A DNA stretch of 38,315 nt from positions 1 through 38,315 of the forward strand of contig CALVGY010000003.1 of the NCBI GenBank assembly GCA_944327215.1, given 5' to 3'. Positions 7,860 through 16,871 of the stretch are shown one piece after another; within the stretch, counting starts at the first letter, position 1; each line of letters opens with the position of its first letter. The notes beneath the pieces were generated by a model that searched no databases, was not told where the DNA came from, and saw only the letters and a program-made list of their open reading frames with translations. The DNA is from Candidatus Gastranaerophilales bacterium (GTDB taxonomy: Bacteria > Cyanobacteriota > Vampirovibrionia > Gastranaerophilales > Gastranaerophilaceae). The position numbers and the translations under genes are program-made.

Positions 7860-9204
7860 ATTTTACTCCTTGTAAGTACCAAGTTTTTACACCTGTAATC
7901 TTTACGTTTACAAATTCCCCTGTCAAATCTTTGTCGCAAGGAATATGAACTGTTTTGAAATTTCTTGTTTTCCCTGTATTTATCATTTTGCCTTTATGCT
8001 CGTAGAAATTTTCAATTAGAACTTCCATTTCTCTGCCGACGTATTTAAGATTTGATTTAAGGCAATTTTCTTGAATTTTTTTGTTTAATCGTTGAAATCT
8101 TTCGTCTTTAACATCTTCCGGTATAAATTTGTCTGTCCATTTAGCTGCAACAGTTTTTTCTCTTGGAGAATATGATGCAAGATTTGAATAATCAAGTTCA
8201 AATTCATCAATTGCAGTCAGAGTTTCTTCAAATTGTTCTTCTGTTTCGCCCGGAAAACCTGCTATAAAATCACTTGTGATTGTAACATCAGGCACCATAT
8301 CTCGAACTTTTTTGACTATTTTTGCGTAAGTTTCTCTATCATATCTTCTGTTCATTGCTTTCAATACTTCAGAGCTTCCTGATTGCATTGGAATATGAAA
8401 ATATTCACATACTTTATCAAGTTCAACAACAGTTTTGATAAGTTCATCTGTTATATCTGTCGGATAAGAAGTTACAAAGCGAATTCTAAATTTGCCTTCG
8501 ATTTTATTTAAGTCTCTTAAAAGATTTGCAAGACGGTAATTGCTAAGTTCAGGATGATCAGCTTGTTTTGTCGGAAAGTCTTTTCCGTAGCTGTCAACAT
8601 TTTGCCCAAGTAATGTAATTTCTTTAAAACCTGCATTAAGAGCATCTTTTGCTTCTTTAATAATAGTTTCAGGCAATCTTGAACGTTCTCTGCCTCGTGT
8701 ATAAGGTACAATACAGTATGTACAAAAATTGTTGCAGCCTTCAGTTATCGGAATCCAGGCATTCACACCTTTAACTCTGTGAATATCATATTTTACAGCC
8801 AAATCATCTTCTGTAGCATTAGTTTCTGAACATTCACAAACTTTTTCATCATTGTTTATTCTTTTAATAATTTCGGGTAATGAATATATTTTGTGAGTTC
8901 CAAGAACAAAGTCAACATAAGGCGCGCGTGAAAATATACTGTTTGCTTTTTGTTGAGCTACGCAGCCACAAATTCCTATTTTTATATTTTTACCCTCTTG
9001 TTTCCATTTTCCCCATACGCCTAATTGGCTAAAAGCTTTGTCTTCGCTCAATTGTCTGATAGAACAAGTGTTAACTATTAACAAATCTGCTTTTTCTGGT
9101 TCTTTTGTTTCTTCATAATCAAGGTAAGATAGCATTCCGAGCATTCTTTCCGAGTCAGATTTGTTCATCTGACAGCCCATTGTTTCTATATAAACTTTTT
9201 TCAT
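7846..9204 (-). CDS. miaB: tRNA-2-methylthio-N6-dimethylallyladenosine synthase
   Basis: A 452-residue radical-SAM methylthiotransferase that adds a methylthio group to i6A37 in tRNAs reading UNN codons. The N-terminal UPF0004 domain has its three cluster cysteines (in ETMGCQMN, VNTCSIR and GICGCVAQQ). The radical-SAM loop is CNNFCTYCIVPYTRGRERSR, which is typical of MiaB, and a C-terminal TRAM domain follows (about 385-450). I chose the ATG at 9204 rather than the TTG at 9210 because the AGGGA ribosome site is seven bases from the ATG and only one from the TTG. The stop overlaps the phosphatase start. Confidence 0.95.
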   Translation of the reverse strand: MKKVYIETMGCQMNKSDSERMLGMLSYLDYEETKEPEKADLLIVNTCSIRQLSEDKAFSQLGVWGKWKQEGKNIKIGICGCVAQQKANSIFSRAPYVDFVLGTHKIYSLPEIIKRINNDEKVCECSETNATEDDLAVKYDIHRVKGVNAWIPITEGCNNFCTYCIVPYTRGRERSRLPETIIKEAKDALNAGFKEITLLGQNVDSYGKDFPTKQADHPELSNYRLANLLRDLNKIEGKFRIRFVTSYPTDITDELIKTVVELDKVCEYFHIPMQSGSSEVLKAMNRRYDRETYAKIVKKVRDMVPDVTITSDFIAGFPGETEEQFEETLTAIDEFELDYSNLASYSPREKTVAAKWTDKFIPEDVKDERFQRLNKKIQENCLKSNLKYVGREMEVLIENFYEHKGKMINTGKTRNFKTVHIPCDKDLTGEFVNVKITGVKTWYLQGVKFENS

Positions 9205-9267
9205 ATTCAAATCCCTATTTATTTAATGTTAACTGATTAAATTATAATACAAAAATAGTTAATATAC

Positions 9268-9296
9268 TTGACTTTCCGCAAAAAAAAATATATCCT
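9268..9296 (+). promoter_or_regulatory. Candidate sigma-70 promoter for the acyl-CoA ligase gene
   Basis: TTGACT (9268-9273), a 17-base spacer and TATCCT (9291-9296), about 33 bases before the ATG at 9329. It lies in the divergent gap between miaB and the ligase. Confidence 0.5.
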
Positions 9297-9328
9297 AATA
9301 TCATAATGGTGTGAAAGGTGTTTATTGT

Positions 9329-11002
9329 ATGGGATTATGTAAGAAAAATGTCTTGTTTCTGCTGCAAGAGCGTACAGAAAAATATGCAGATAAAGTTGCA
9401 CTTGGAATGAAAAACAAATATGGCTGGAGAGAATTTACTTACCGCGGTATTGGTTTGATGTCAAGAAAGCTTGCTCATTATCTAATTAGTGAATTAAATG
9501 TACAAAAGGGTGACAGATTAGCTATTCTATCTGAATCCAAACCTGAATATGGAGCTTGTGTCTTTGCGTCCGTAATTTCCGGAATGACGGCTGTGCCTTT
9601 GGATGTAAAGCTTACTAAATATGAATTGAAATCAATACTTTCTGATTGTGAACCTTCTGTTATTATGGTTTCTGAGCATAATCTTGAAATGGCAAGGTAT
9701 TTGAAAGATGTTCTTCCATCTGTAAAAGAAGTAATTATAATGGATGAACCTTCTTGTGAAACGGAAGAAAAAAGTATTTATGAGCTTCCTGATAACTATG
9801 ATTGCAGATGGCGTTTCAGAAATTCTAATTCAACTGCATTCATAATTTATACATCAGGAACGACAGGGGCTCCAAAGGGTGTTGAAATTACTTTTGCAAA
9901 TATGTTAGCGCAACTTGATGATTTAAAACTTGCTCTTGATCAGATTTTGCCGTATGAGCATGTAAATATTTTATCAATATTGCCTATGAACCATCTTTTT
10001 GAGATGACTGTAGGATTTTCAACATTTTTAAACTTCGGCTTTTCTGTTTATTATACTCCAAGCTTAAAGCCGAAAGATGTTTTAAGTATTATGAGAGAAA
10101 AGCAAGTTGAATTTATGATAGTTGTACCTGCATTTTTAAAACTTTTAAAAACAGGTATTGAAAATGAATTAAGTAATTCCCCTAAAGCTGTGCAAACCGC
10201 TTTTTCTATAATGTTTAAACTCGCAAAATTTATTCCTTCATATAGAATAAAAAAATTTATGTTTAGAAAAATTCATGCAAAATTTGGCGGGCATTTTTCA
10301 GGCTGTATATCAGGGGGTGCACCTTTAGATGTTGCAGTTGGTGATTTCTTCCAGAGGATAGGAATTAAAGTTTATCAGGGTTATGGACTGTCAGAGACAA
10401 GTCCTGTAGTATCTGTTAACACTGATCGTCGTTCTGATATTGCATCTGTTGGAAGACCATTAAACAGTTTCGAGGCCAAAGTTGATGACCAGACCGGAGA
10501 ATTGATGCTTAAGGGCCCTAGTGTTATGAAAGGTTATCATAATCATCCGGAGCTTACGGCGGAAGTTATTGAACCTGATGGATGGCTTCATACCGGTGAT
10601 ATTGCAAGAATTAGCAAAGAGGGACATATTTATATAACAGGCAGGATTAAAAATATGATAGTTTTATCCGGTGGCAAAAAAGTTTTTCCTGAAGAGGTTG
10701 AGTCTGTAATTGACAAAAGCCCTTATATTGCTGAAGTTTGTGTTTTAGGAACTTCAAGAACTTTCGGCGCAAAGGATGGAACTGAAGAAATAAGTGCAGT
10801 TATAGTCCCGACAGATGAGGTAATTCAAAAATATGATTGGGATACAGTAGATAAGCTTGTAAAAGATGAGGTAAAAAAATTGTCTTTGCGGTTGACTCCA
10901 TACAAAAGACCAATTAATATAATAGTAAGTAAAAATCCATTACCAAGAACAACTACAAGAAAAGTTAAACGTAAAGAGGTAAAAGAGCTTGTAAATGTAT
11001 AG
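9329..11002 (+). CDS. AMP-binding acyl-CoA (long-chain fatty acid) ligase
   Basis: A 557-residue adenylate-forming enzyme of the ANL superfamily. The ATP/AMP loop is YTSGTTGAPKGVE (about residue 173). GGAPLDVAVGDFF, YQGYGLSETSPVVS and WLHTGDIARISKEGHIYITGR follow, and the C-terminal LPRTTTRKVKRKE carries the catalytic-lysine region. The pattern is that of FadD-like long-chain acyl-CoA or acyl-ACP synthetases, which activate fatty acids with ATP. The chain-length preference and the acceptor cannot be told. I prefer the ATG at 9329 to the GTG at 9311 because AAAGGTG lies eight bases before it. The small exported protein at 11012 follows after nine bases and is likely co-transcribed. Confidence 0.9.
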   Translation: MGLCKKNVLFLLQERTEKYADKVALGMKNKYGWREFTYRGIGLMSRKLAHYLISELNVQKGDRLAILSESKPEYGACVFASVISGMTAVPLDVKLTKYELKSILSDCEPSVIMVSEHNLEMARYLKDVLPSVKEVIIMDEPSCETEEKSIYELPDNYDCRWRFRNSNSTAFIIYTSGTTGAPKGVEITFANMLAQLDDLKLALDQILPYEHVNILSILPMNHLFEMTVGFSTFLNFGFSVYYTPSLKPKDVLSIMREKQVEFMIVVPAFLKLLKTGIENELSNSPKAVQTAFSIMFKLAKFIPSYRIKKFMFRKIHAKFGGHFSGCISGGAPLDVAVGDFFQRIGIKVYQGYGLSETSPVVSVNTDRRSDIASVGRPLNSFEAKVDDQTGELMLKGPSVMKGYHNHPELTAEVIEPDGWLHTGDIARISKEGHIYITGRIKNMIVLSGGKKVFPEEVESVIDKSPYIAEVCVLGTSRTFGAKDGTEEISAVIVPTDEVIQKYDWDTVDKLVKDEVKKLSLRLTPYKRPINIIVSKNPLPRTTTRKVKRKEVKELVNV

Positions 11003-11011
11003 GAGTCAAAG

Positions 11012-11461
11012 ATGAAAAAAATAATATTAACAGCAGTGTTTTTTGCAATAGGTATTCCTGTAATCTCAGCTGACGTTATAGAACAAAGTAATGTTCCTCA
11101 ATCTGAGGTAATTCCGGAGGTGCAAAATGTTGTAAAACCTGCAGATCCTGTAAGAGATGAACTGCCACCTCAGTGGTCGGAATTTTGTGAAGCAGGTTAT
11201 GAACGTGCTGTTTATAAAGACAGACATGATGTTTTCGATATTTTTAGTTTTGTAAAGTCTGAACGTGTAAAAAATAACTATTGGGCAGAACGTAGGGTAA
11301 GTTTTGAAAAATATTTGAAAACTTGCGAAAATCTTGATAGTCATTCCAAGTCAGCTTGTTATGCAAAATTACGTGAAATGGAAAATGACAAAAATGAGCT
11401 TTATAAGATAAAGAGTAAGCAGTTGTTGTACGAAAATAATGTTGATATTCACAGAAGATAA
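11012..11461 (+). CDS. Small exported protein, unknown function
   Basis: A 149-residue protein that I do not recognise. Residues 1-20 (MKKIILTAVFFAIGIPVISA) form a clear Sec signal peptide with a likely cleavage after VISA, so the mature protein is periplasmic or secreted. A proline-rich linker is followed by a charged helical domain of about 95 residues with three cysteines. An AGGAG ribosome site sits before the ATG. It is the last gene after the acyl-CoA ligase with a nine-base gap, which hints at a shared transcript but not a shared function. Confidence 0.6.
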   Translation: MKKIILTAVFFAIGIPVISADVIEQSNVPQSEVIPEVQNVVKPADPVRDELPPQWSEFCEAGYERAVYKDRHDVFDIFSFVKSERVKNNYWAERRVSFEKYLKTCENLDSHSKSACYAKLREMENDKNELYKIKSKQLLYENNVDIHRR

Positions 11462-11466
11462 TTTTA

Positions 11467-11658
11467 TTAGCAATATTCAGTGATTTTATTGATTTCCTTG
11501 AGCGCAAGTTCAAGGATTTCGTATATATTGCCAATTTGGCTATTTTCGCTCATCTCACATTCTGCATAAACTTTCAATACCTGCAGATAACTGCTTAGTT
11601 TTGTTGCATGCTCAGATATGATATTTAGTTTTTCAAAGTAATTTTTCTCTGTTTGTAT
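11467..11658 (-). CDS. Short helical-protein ORF lacking a standard start codon
   Basis: This frame is open for over 60 codons and reads like real protein: an amphipathic helix (NYFEKLNIISEHATKLSSYL), a short QVLKVYAECEMSE link and a second helix (IYEILELALKEINKITEYC) before the stop. It has no ATG, GTG or TTG near its beginning; the first in-frame candidate is an ATA at 11656-11658. A consensus minus-strand promoter (11670-11698) would start transcription only a few bases upstream. It may be a gene that lost its start by mutation, a gene using a rare start, or a remnant. The family is not recognised. Confidence 0.45.
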   Translation of the reverse strand: MQTEKNYFEKLNIISEHATKLSSYLQVLKVYAECEMSENSQIGNIYEILELALKEINKITEYC

Positions 11659-11678
11659 ATTACTATTTTATAGTAATA
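11658..11678. promoter_or_regulatory. Palindromic operator between the short ORF and the AbrB-type gene
   Basis: TATTACTAT (11658-11666) and ATAGTAATA (11670-11678) form a perfect 9-base inverted repeat with a three-base centre. It covers the -10 and start region of the minus-strand promoter. A related half-site, ATGGTAA (11681-11687), pairs with TTACCAT (11708-11714). The AbrB-type protein at 11747 is the obvious candidate to bind here. Confidence 0.5.
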
Positions 11679-11698
11679 AAATGGTAATAATTTGTCAA
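11670..11698 (-). promoter_or_regulatory. Consensus sigma-70 promoter reading toward the short ORF
   Basis: On the minus strand TTGACA (complement of 11693-11698), a 17-base spacer and TACTAT (complement of 11670-11675). Transcription would start near 11663, a few bases before the open frame that lacks an ATG. Confidence 0.6.
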
Positions 11699-11746
11699 CT
11701 AATTATGTTACCATAAAATTATAATAATATTATAATAGGAGAATTT

Positions 11747-11911
11747 ATGGTAAGAAAATCTTTAAGACCAATCGGTGGCAGTTATGGTGTAATAATCCCG
11801 AAACTTTATCTTGAGGAAATGGGGATTAATCCTGTATTACACGATGTGGATATTGAGGTAAAAGATAAGGTGCTTATTGTTAAAAAATTGGATAAGCAAA
11901 AAGAAAATTAA
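11747..11911 (+). CDS. Small AbrB/MazE-type swapped-hairpin DNA-binding protein
   Basis: A 54-residue protein with the pattern of the SpoVT-AbrB/MazE fold: SLRPIGGSYGVIIPKLYLEEMGI, then a short turn and VDIEVKDKVLIVKKL. Such proteins dimerise through interleaved beta-hairpins and bind palindromic DNA, either as antitoxins or as stand-alone regulators. No toxin gene of the MazF or PIN type follows; a terminator does. The AGGAG ribosome site is seven bases before the ATG. The palindromes upstream suggest autoregulation. It is divergent from the start-less ORF at 11467-11658. Confidence 0.75.
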   Translation: MVRKSLRPIGGSYGVIIPKLYLEEMGINPVLHDVDIEVKDKVLIVKKLDKQKEN

Positions 11912-11945
11912 AAAAAGAGGTGATTTATAATCACCTCTTTTTAAG
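11912..11945. terminator. Bidirectional intrinsic terminator between the AbrB-type gene and rubrerythrin
   Basis: AAAGAGGTGAT (11914-11924) pairs with ATCACCTCTTT (11930-11940) around a five-base loop. A's precede and T's follow the stem, so it can end transcripts from both convergent genes. Confidence 0.85.
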
Positions 11946-11962
11946 ATTATGACATGAATTGA

Positions 11963-12505
11963 TTATGAAAAATATCTTTTCAAAAGACCGTCAAATGCTC
12001 TACCATGACGAGCTTCGTCTTTAGCCATTTCATGAACTGTGTCATGGATAGCGTCATAACCTAATTGTTTAGCACGAGCTGCGATAGCAAGCTTACCTTC
12101 GCAAGCGCCTTGTTCAGCATCAGCTCTCATTTCAAGGTTTTTCTTAGTTGAATCAGTTACAACTTCGCCTAACAATTCAGCAAATTTTGCAGCGTGTTCA
12201 GCTTCTTCAAAAGCATATCTTTTGTAAGCTTCTGCAACTTCTGGGTATCCTTCTCTTTCAGCAACTCTTGACATTGCAAGATACATTCCAACTTCAGTAC
12301 ATTCACCTGCAAAGTGAGCTCTCAAGCCTTCCATAACTTCTTTATCTTCAACTTTACCATCGCCTACTTTATGTTCACAAGCATATACTTTTCCTTCTGC
12401 TGTATTTATTTCTTTAAATGTAGTTGCACCACAAAGAGGGCATCTTTCAGGAGCTTTATCAGCTTCTGTTGACCAACCACATACTGTACATACAAATTTA
12501 GCCAT
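11963..12505 (-). CDS. Reverse rubrerythrin (N-terminal rubredoxin plus di-iron domain)
   Basis: A 180-residue peroxide-scavenging protein. The rubredoxin domain comes first (CTVCGW then CPLCGA, residues 5-30), and the ferritin-like di-iron bundle follows with Glu/His ligands in [21 protein letters not shown], the [11 protein letters not shown] helix and [11 protein letters not shown]. Classical rubrerythrin has the reverse order, so this is the reverse type found in anaerobes, which reduces hydrogen peroxide with electrons from NADH via partner reductases. I chose the ATG at 12505 because AAAGGTGG precedes it; an upstream GTG at 12514 overlaps that site. It has its own promoter. Confidence 0.93.
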   Translation of the reverse strand: MAKFVCTVCGWSTEADKAPERCPLCGATTFKEINTAEGKVYACEHKVGDGKVEDKEVMEGLRAHFAGECTEVGMYLAMSRVAEREGYPEVAEAYKRYAFEEAEHAAKFAELLGEVVTDSTKKNLEMRADAEQGACEGKLAIAARAKQLGYDAIHDTVHEMAKDEARHGRAFDGLLKRYFS

Positions 12506-12558
12506 TTTTACCACCTTTCTTAATACAATAAAATTTAGCCTCTTTTTTTACATAGTTT

Positions 12559-12587
12559 ATAATACACCATAATTTTAAATTTGTAAA
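12559..12587 (-). promoter_or_regulatory. Candidate sigma-70 promoter for rubrerythrin
   Basis: On the minus strand TTTACA (complement of 12582-12587), a 17-base spacer and TATTAT (complement of 12559-12564). Just upstream the minus strand reads GATAATAATT (complement of 12594-12603), which weakly resembles half of a Fur/PerR box. That would suit an oxidative-stress gene but is not a full site. Confidence 0.5.
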
Positions 12588-12661
12588 GTAGGAATTATTA
12601 TCATTTTTTCAAAAATTCACATAAAAATCAAATATTTTTATTTAAAAATATATTTATTTAT

Positions 12662-12689
12662 AAAAAAAAGACCTTGTTTTATCAAGGTC
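12662..12689 (-). terminator. Orphan minus-strand terminator
   Basis: GACCTTG (12670-12676) pairs with CAAGGTC (12683-12689). Only the minus strand has the eight-T tract (12662-12669), so it ends leftward transcription. No minus-strand gene lies just to its right. It may insulate rubrerythrin from antisense transcription or end an unseen small RNA. Confidence 0.6.
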
Positions 12690-12822
12690 AAGGTTGGTTA
12701 TTTTGGTTATGTTATAGTAATTATGATTAAGATTCGTTTTACATTGTTTATAATTATCCTGAAAGATTGGATTTGCCATGCCAAATGGAAAAGTTTACAA
12801 AACTTTATGTTATTATATTGAT

Positions 12823-13239
12823 ATGTTTGAAAAATTAAAAAAATTTTTTCTATCAAAGATTTTAAGACGCAAATATTACCGGACAGGTAAATGCAAAGCT
12901 TGCGGGAAATGCTGTACACAGATTTATGTAAAGCATTACAAGCATGTTGTTAATGATGAAAAAGAATTTGAAAAACTTCAGTATCTGCATAGGTTTTATA
13001 CATATTTAAAAATAATAGGCAAAGACGATATTGGTTTAATTTTTGAATGCCAGAATTTGGATCCTGTCACTCACAAATGTAAAATTCATAAAACTCGTCC
13101 TGGGATTTGCAGAAGATACCCGCAAGAAGAATTATTCTCCATGGGGGGAGCTTTATCTGAAGATTGTGGTTATAAAATGGAACCTATTATACCTTTTTCT
13201 GAAGTTTTGGAAAAAGAAAGTCGTAAAAGGATTACATAA
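12823..13239 (+). CDS. YkgJ-family cysteine-cluster protein
   Basis: A 138-residue protein of the UPF0153/YkgJ family, thought to bind zinc or an Fe-S cluster; its biochemical role is not established. The cysteine pattern is KCKACGKCC near the N-terminus, then FECQNLDPVTHKCKIHKTRPGICRRYP, and a later DCGYK. I prefer the ATG at 12823 because MFEKLKKFF looks like a natural N-terminus and TATTAT stands six bases before it. The ATG at 12778 would add 15 residues and lies in a possible -35 region. Neither has a good ribosome site. The last eight bases overlap the end of the convergent 13232 gene. Confidence 0.75.
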   Translation: MFEKLKKFFLSKILRRKYYRTGKCKACGKCCTQIYVKHYKHVVNDEKEFEKLQYLHRFYTYLKIIGKDDIGLIFECQNLDPVTHKCKIHKTRPGICRRYPQEELFSMGGALSEDCGYKMEPIIPFSEVLEKESRKRIT

Positions 13240-13789
13240 TTTCTGTATTATTTAATTCTACAATATCAAAAGAATTTTCAAGAGTTGTGTTCTTTGATTT
13301 CTCCAAAATCAATTCAAGTCCTTTTGATTTAGGATGAATTAAAATGTTTTCTTGTGGAGCTTTCCCACAAGCAAGTATTGATGTGTCTATATCAGGTCTG
13401 TCACATAATAAATCTGCAAGTTTGTTGACTGTTTTAATAGAATTTTCACCATTAGGATTATGGATTTCACTCCCTCCGATAATCCATGCGGTTAAAGTTT
13501 TTTTTGTTTTTTCTTTAAAGTTATCAATTATATTTTCTATTTCTTCAAGTAATTTAGTGATATTTTCACCTGTTGGGATGTATTTTAAAACACCAGCTTT
13601 ATCATTGTTAATAATTACAACTATATTTTCATCATTTGGCTTTGCGCTATATATTTGACAGTTTCTTAAAATATATTTATTACCTGGTTTTAAATCTTTT
13701 GATTTTCTTGCAATATCAAACGCTAATTCGTTAAATTTTGTAGGGTTGCATATTAAAGTAGTTTGACCTTGAAAACTTACATTATTCAT
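13232..13789 (-). CDS. Unknown cytoplasmic protein with N-terminal VSFQG motif
   Basis: A 185-residue protein that I do not recognise. There is no signal peptide or membrane segment. It looks like an alternating alpha/beta protein: VVIINNDKAGVLKYI, a lysine-rich helix, TAWIIGGSEIHNP and TSILACGKAPQENILIHP. Residues 2-8 (NNVSFQG) resemble short N-terminal motifs on other unassigned proteins in this window. AAGGAG precedes the ATG. The text resembles neither a known enzyme nor a phage protein. It is convergent with the YkgJ gene and overlaps it by eight bases. Confidence 0.6.
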   Translation of the reverse strand: MNNVSFQGQTTLICNPTKFNELAFDIARKSKDLKPGNKYILRNCQIYSAKPNDENIVVIINNDKAGVLKYIPTGENITKLLEEIENIIDNFKEKTKKTLTAWIIGGSEIHNPNGENSIKTVNKLADLLCDRPDIDTSILACGKAPQENILIHPKSKGLELILEKSKNTTLENSFDIVELNNTEIM

Positions 13790-13916
13790 ATTTGTTTTAC
13801 TCCTTATTTATTAATTATAAAATGCGTAAAAAAATTTTTTGCTACTTTCAGGCAATGAAAAATTACAAATTGTCGTTTAAGCTTATAATGTAGGATAATT
13901 TGAAAGGTTGGAAAAT

Positions 13917-14249
13917 ATGAAGAAATGTATATTTATATTGATATTAATGTTTAGCAGTTTACAAATTCCTGTTTTGGCAACTTGCAGTATAACAGGCGGC
14001 GCCTGTACAGCTTCGTCTATTTTAGAGACACCTTCTCTTGAACAGAGATTAGTTCCCGATAATTTAGAAGAATTACAAAAACCTGATGCGTTTCGACCAT
14101 CTTATATAACTCCTTATTATGATTTGTTGATTAACACAGAACAGAATACTTCTTCTTTACCTCCTGAAAATAATTACAATTCAAATTGTCAATTTGGGGT
14201 ATGTATGCCGGGTCAATCTACCGGAGCCGGCGCAGAGATTGTTGAATAG
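13917..14249 (+). CDS. Small exported protein with paired cysteines
   Basis: A 110-residue protein of unknown function. Residues 1-21 are a Sec signal peptide (MKKCIFILILMFSS...) ending at PVLA. The mature part opens with TCSITGGAC and ends near NCQFGVC, giving two cysteine pairs (C-x6-C and C-x4-C) that could form disulphides or bind metal. The middle is low-complexity and rich in Pro, Asn and Ser. The ATG at 13917 is preferred to the TTG at 13908 because GAAAGG lies nine bases before it. A terminator follows, so it is a single-gene unit. Confidence 0.55.
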   Translation: MKKCIFILILMFSSLQIPVLATCSITGGACTASSILETPSLEQRLVPDNLEELQKPDAFRPSYITPYYDLLINTEQNTSSLPPENNYNSNCQFGVCMPGQSTGAGAEIVE

Positions 14250-14269
14250 CTGGTAAAAAGAAAAAGATG

Positions 14270-14302
14270 GGGACAATCATTTAATTTGTCCCTTCTTTTT
14301 TT
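14270..14302 (+). terminator. Intrinsic terminator after the small exported protein
   Basis: GGGACAA (14270-14276) pairs with TTGTCCC (14286-14292) around a nine-base loop, followed by TTCTTTTTTT. Confidence 0.85.
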
Positions 14303-14350
14303 GTTGATTTTTCGCTTCAATTATTAATTTTTTGTTTATTTTTTTAAGAT

Positions 14351-14379
14351 TTGAAAAAAAAAGTGTTATAACATAAATA
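14351..14379 (+). promoter_or_regulatory. Candidate sigma-70 promoter for dnaK
   Basis: TTGAAA (14351-14356), a 17-base spacer and TAAATA (14374-14379). No CIRCE element (TTAGCACTC-N9-GAGTGCTAA) is visible, so HrcA control is not indicated. An AAAGGAG ribosome site lies before the ATG. Confidence 0.4.
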
Positions 14380-14418
14380 TAATTAATGGAAGGTAATAAT
14401 TCATAGTAAAGGAGATAA

Positions 14419-16266
<1,848 letters not shown>

Positions 16267-16286
16267 TGACAAAGGCATCATCTTTT

Positions 16287-16318
16287 AAAAACGACCTCTT
16301 ATTAAAGAGGTCGTTTTA
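16287..16318 (+). terminator. Intrinsic terminator of dnaK
   Basis: A 13-base stem, AAAACGACCTCTT (16288-16300) with AAGAGGTCGTTTT (16305-16317), around an ATTA loop. The 3' arm ends in four T's. Confidence 0.85.
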
Positions 16319-16361
16319 GTAATTAATGAATTCTATTAATGTAACAAAATGTAAATATAAA

Positions 16362-16390
16362 TTTAAAATAGTCTTAAACTCCCTTATACT
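16362..16390 (+). promoter_or_regulatory. Candidate promoter just before the TAGGA repeat
   Basis: TTTAAA (16362-16367), a 17-base spacer and TATACT (16385-16390). The predicted transcription start falls at about 16397, the first base of the tandem repeat, so the repeat would form the very 5' end of the mRNA of the 16517 gene. Confidence 0.4.
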
Positions 16391-16396
16391 ACCTCT

Positions 16397-16447
16397 TAGG
16401 ATAGGATAGGATAGGATAGGATAGGATAGGATAGGATAGGATAGGAT
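16397..16447. repeat. Pentanucleotide tandem repeat, ten copies of TAGGA
   Basis: The unit TAGGA is repeated ten times without error, plus one extra T (51 bases). Each unit carries AGGA, the core of the ribosome site used by genes here (the 16517 gene itself uses AAAGGAT). All three plus-strand frames contain TAG stops; all minus-strand frames are open. Five-base units are prone to slippage, so copy number may vary between cells and change the 5' leader of the downstream gene. Confidence 0.97.
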
Positions 16448-16516
16448 GCCTTTATAGCAATTTTTTCTCCTTTTTTGTTTTTATAAAAATATAGAAGAAA
16501 AGAAAGGATATTTATT

Positions 16517-16861
16517 ATGGGAATTACAGTTAAAGATTTATTTCAATATGATCCGAATTTTGATCCGGCGAAGATTCGTCGTTTAACCGGAAAGTCAGAT
16601 TATAAAAAAACAGATTCTGTTGATTTAGCCAGATTAGCCGCATTGAATGATAATGATTTATCAATTTTTGTAGCAAGAAAAGATAAAACAGTGTTAAATT
16701 ATATCAATAATGATAATGTTCGTGCCCAAGTTGCAGATGCATCTCATGTTAAAAATGTCAAAAGTGAAAAAACAAATAAAAATGAACAAAATAATTCCAA
16801 TATTGGGGCTATTCCTATGGACAAAAGTATTTTTGATATAAAAGAAAAAGAAGCTGTATAG
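16517..16861 (+). CDS. Unknown small soluble protein downstream of the TAGGA repeat
   Basis: A 114-residue protein that I do not recognise. It begins MGITVKDLFQYDPNFDPAKI and has a structured, mixed-charge N-terminal part up to about residue 72, then an Asn/Lys-rich, probably disordered stretch (about 73-95) and a short tail. No signal peptide or membrane segment is seen. AAAGGAT lies eight bases before the ATG. The gene sits 69 bases after the pentanucleotide repeat and ten bases before the next small gene, so the pair forms a likely operon whose level could depend on the repeat. Confidence 0.6.
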   Translation: MGITVKDLFQYDPNFDPAKIRRLTGKSDYKKTDSVDLARLAALNDNDLSIFVARKDKTVLNYINNDNVRAQVADASHVKNVKSEKTNKNEQNNSNIGAIPMDKSIFDIKEKEAV

Positions 16862-16871
16862 GAGATAATCT

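Noticed and set aside
11244-11534. Long minus-strand ORF over the 11012 gene
   Set aside because: It is antisense to the exported-protein gene and its translation has no protein-like pattern; the real minus-strand candidate is a different frame at 11467-11658.
11747-11945. Complete toxin-antitoxin operon
   Set aside because: A terminator directly follows the AbrB-type gene and no MazF, PIN or RelE-like toxin is encoded next to it.
16397-16447. Minus-strand coding repeat (SYPIL pentapeptide)
   Set aside because: The minus strand is open through the repeat, but no ORF with a start and a ribosome site extends across it and the plus-strand promoter fits better.
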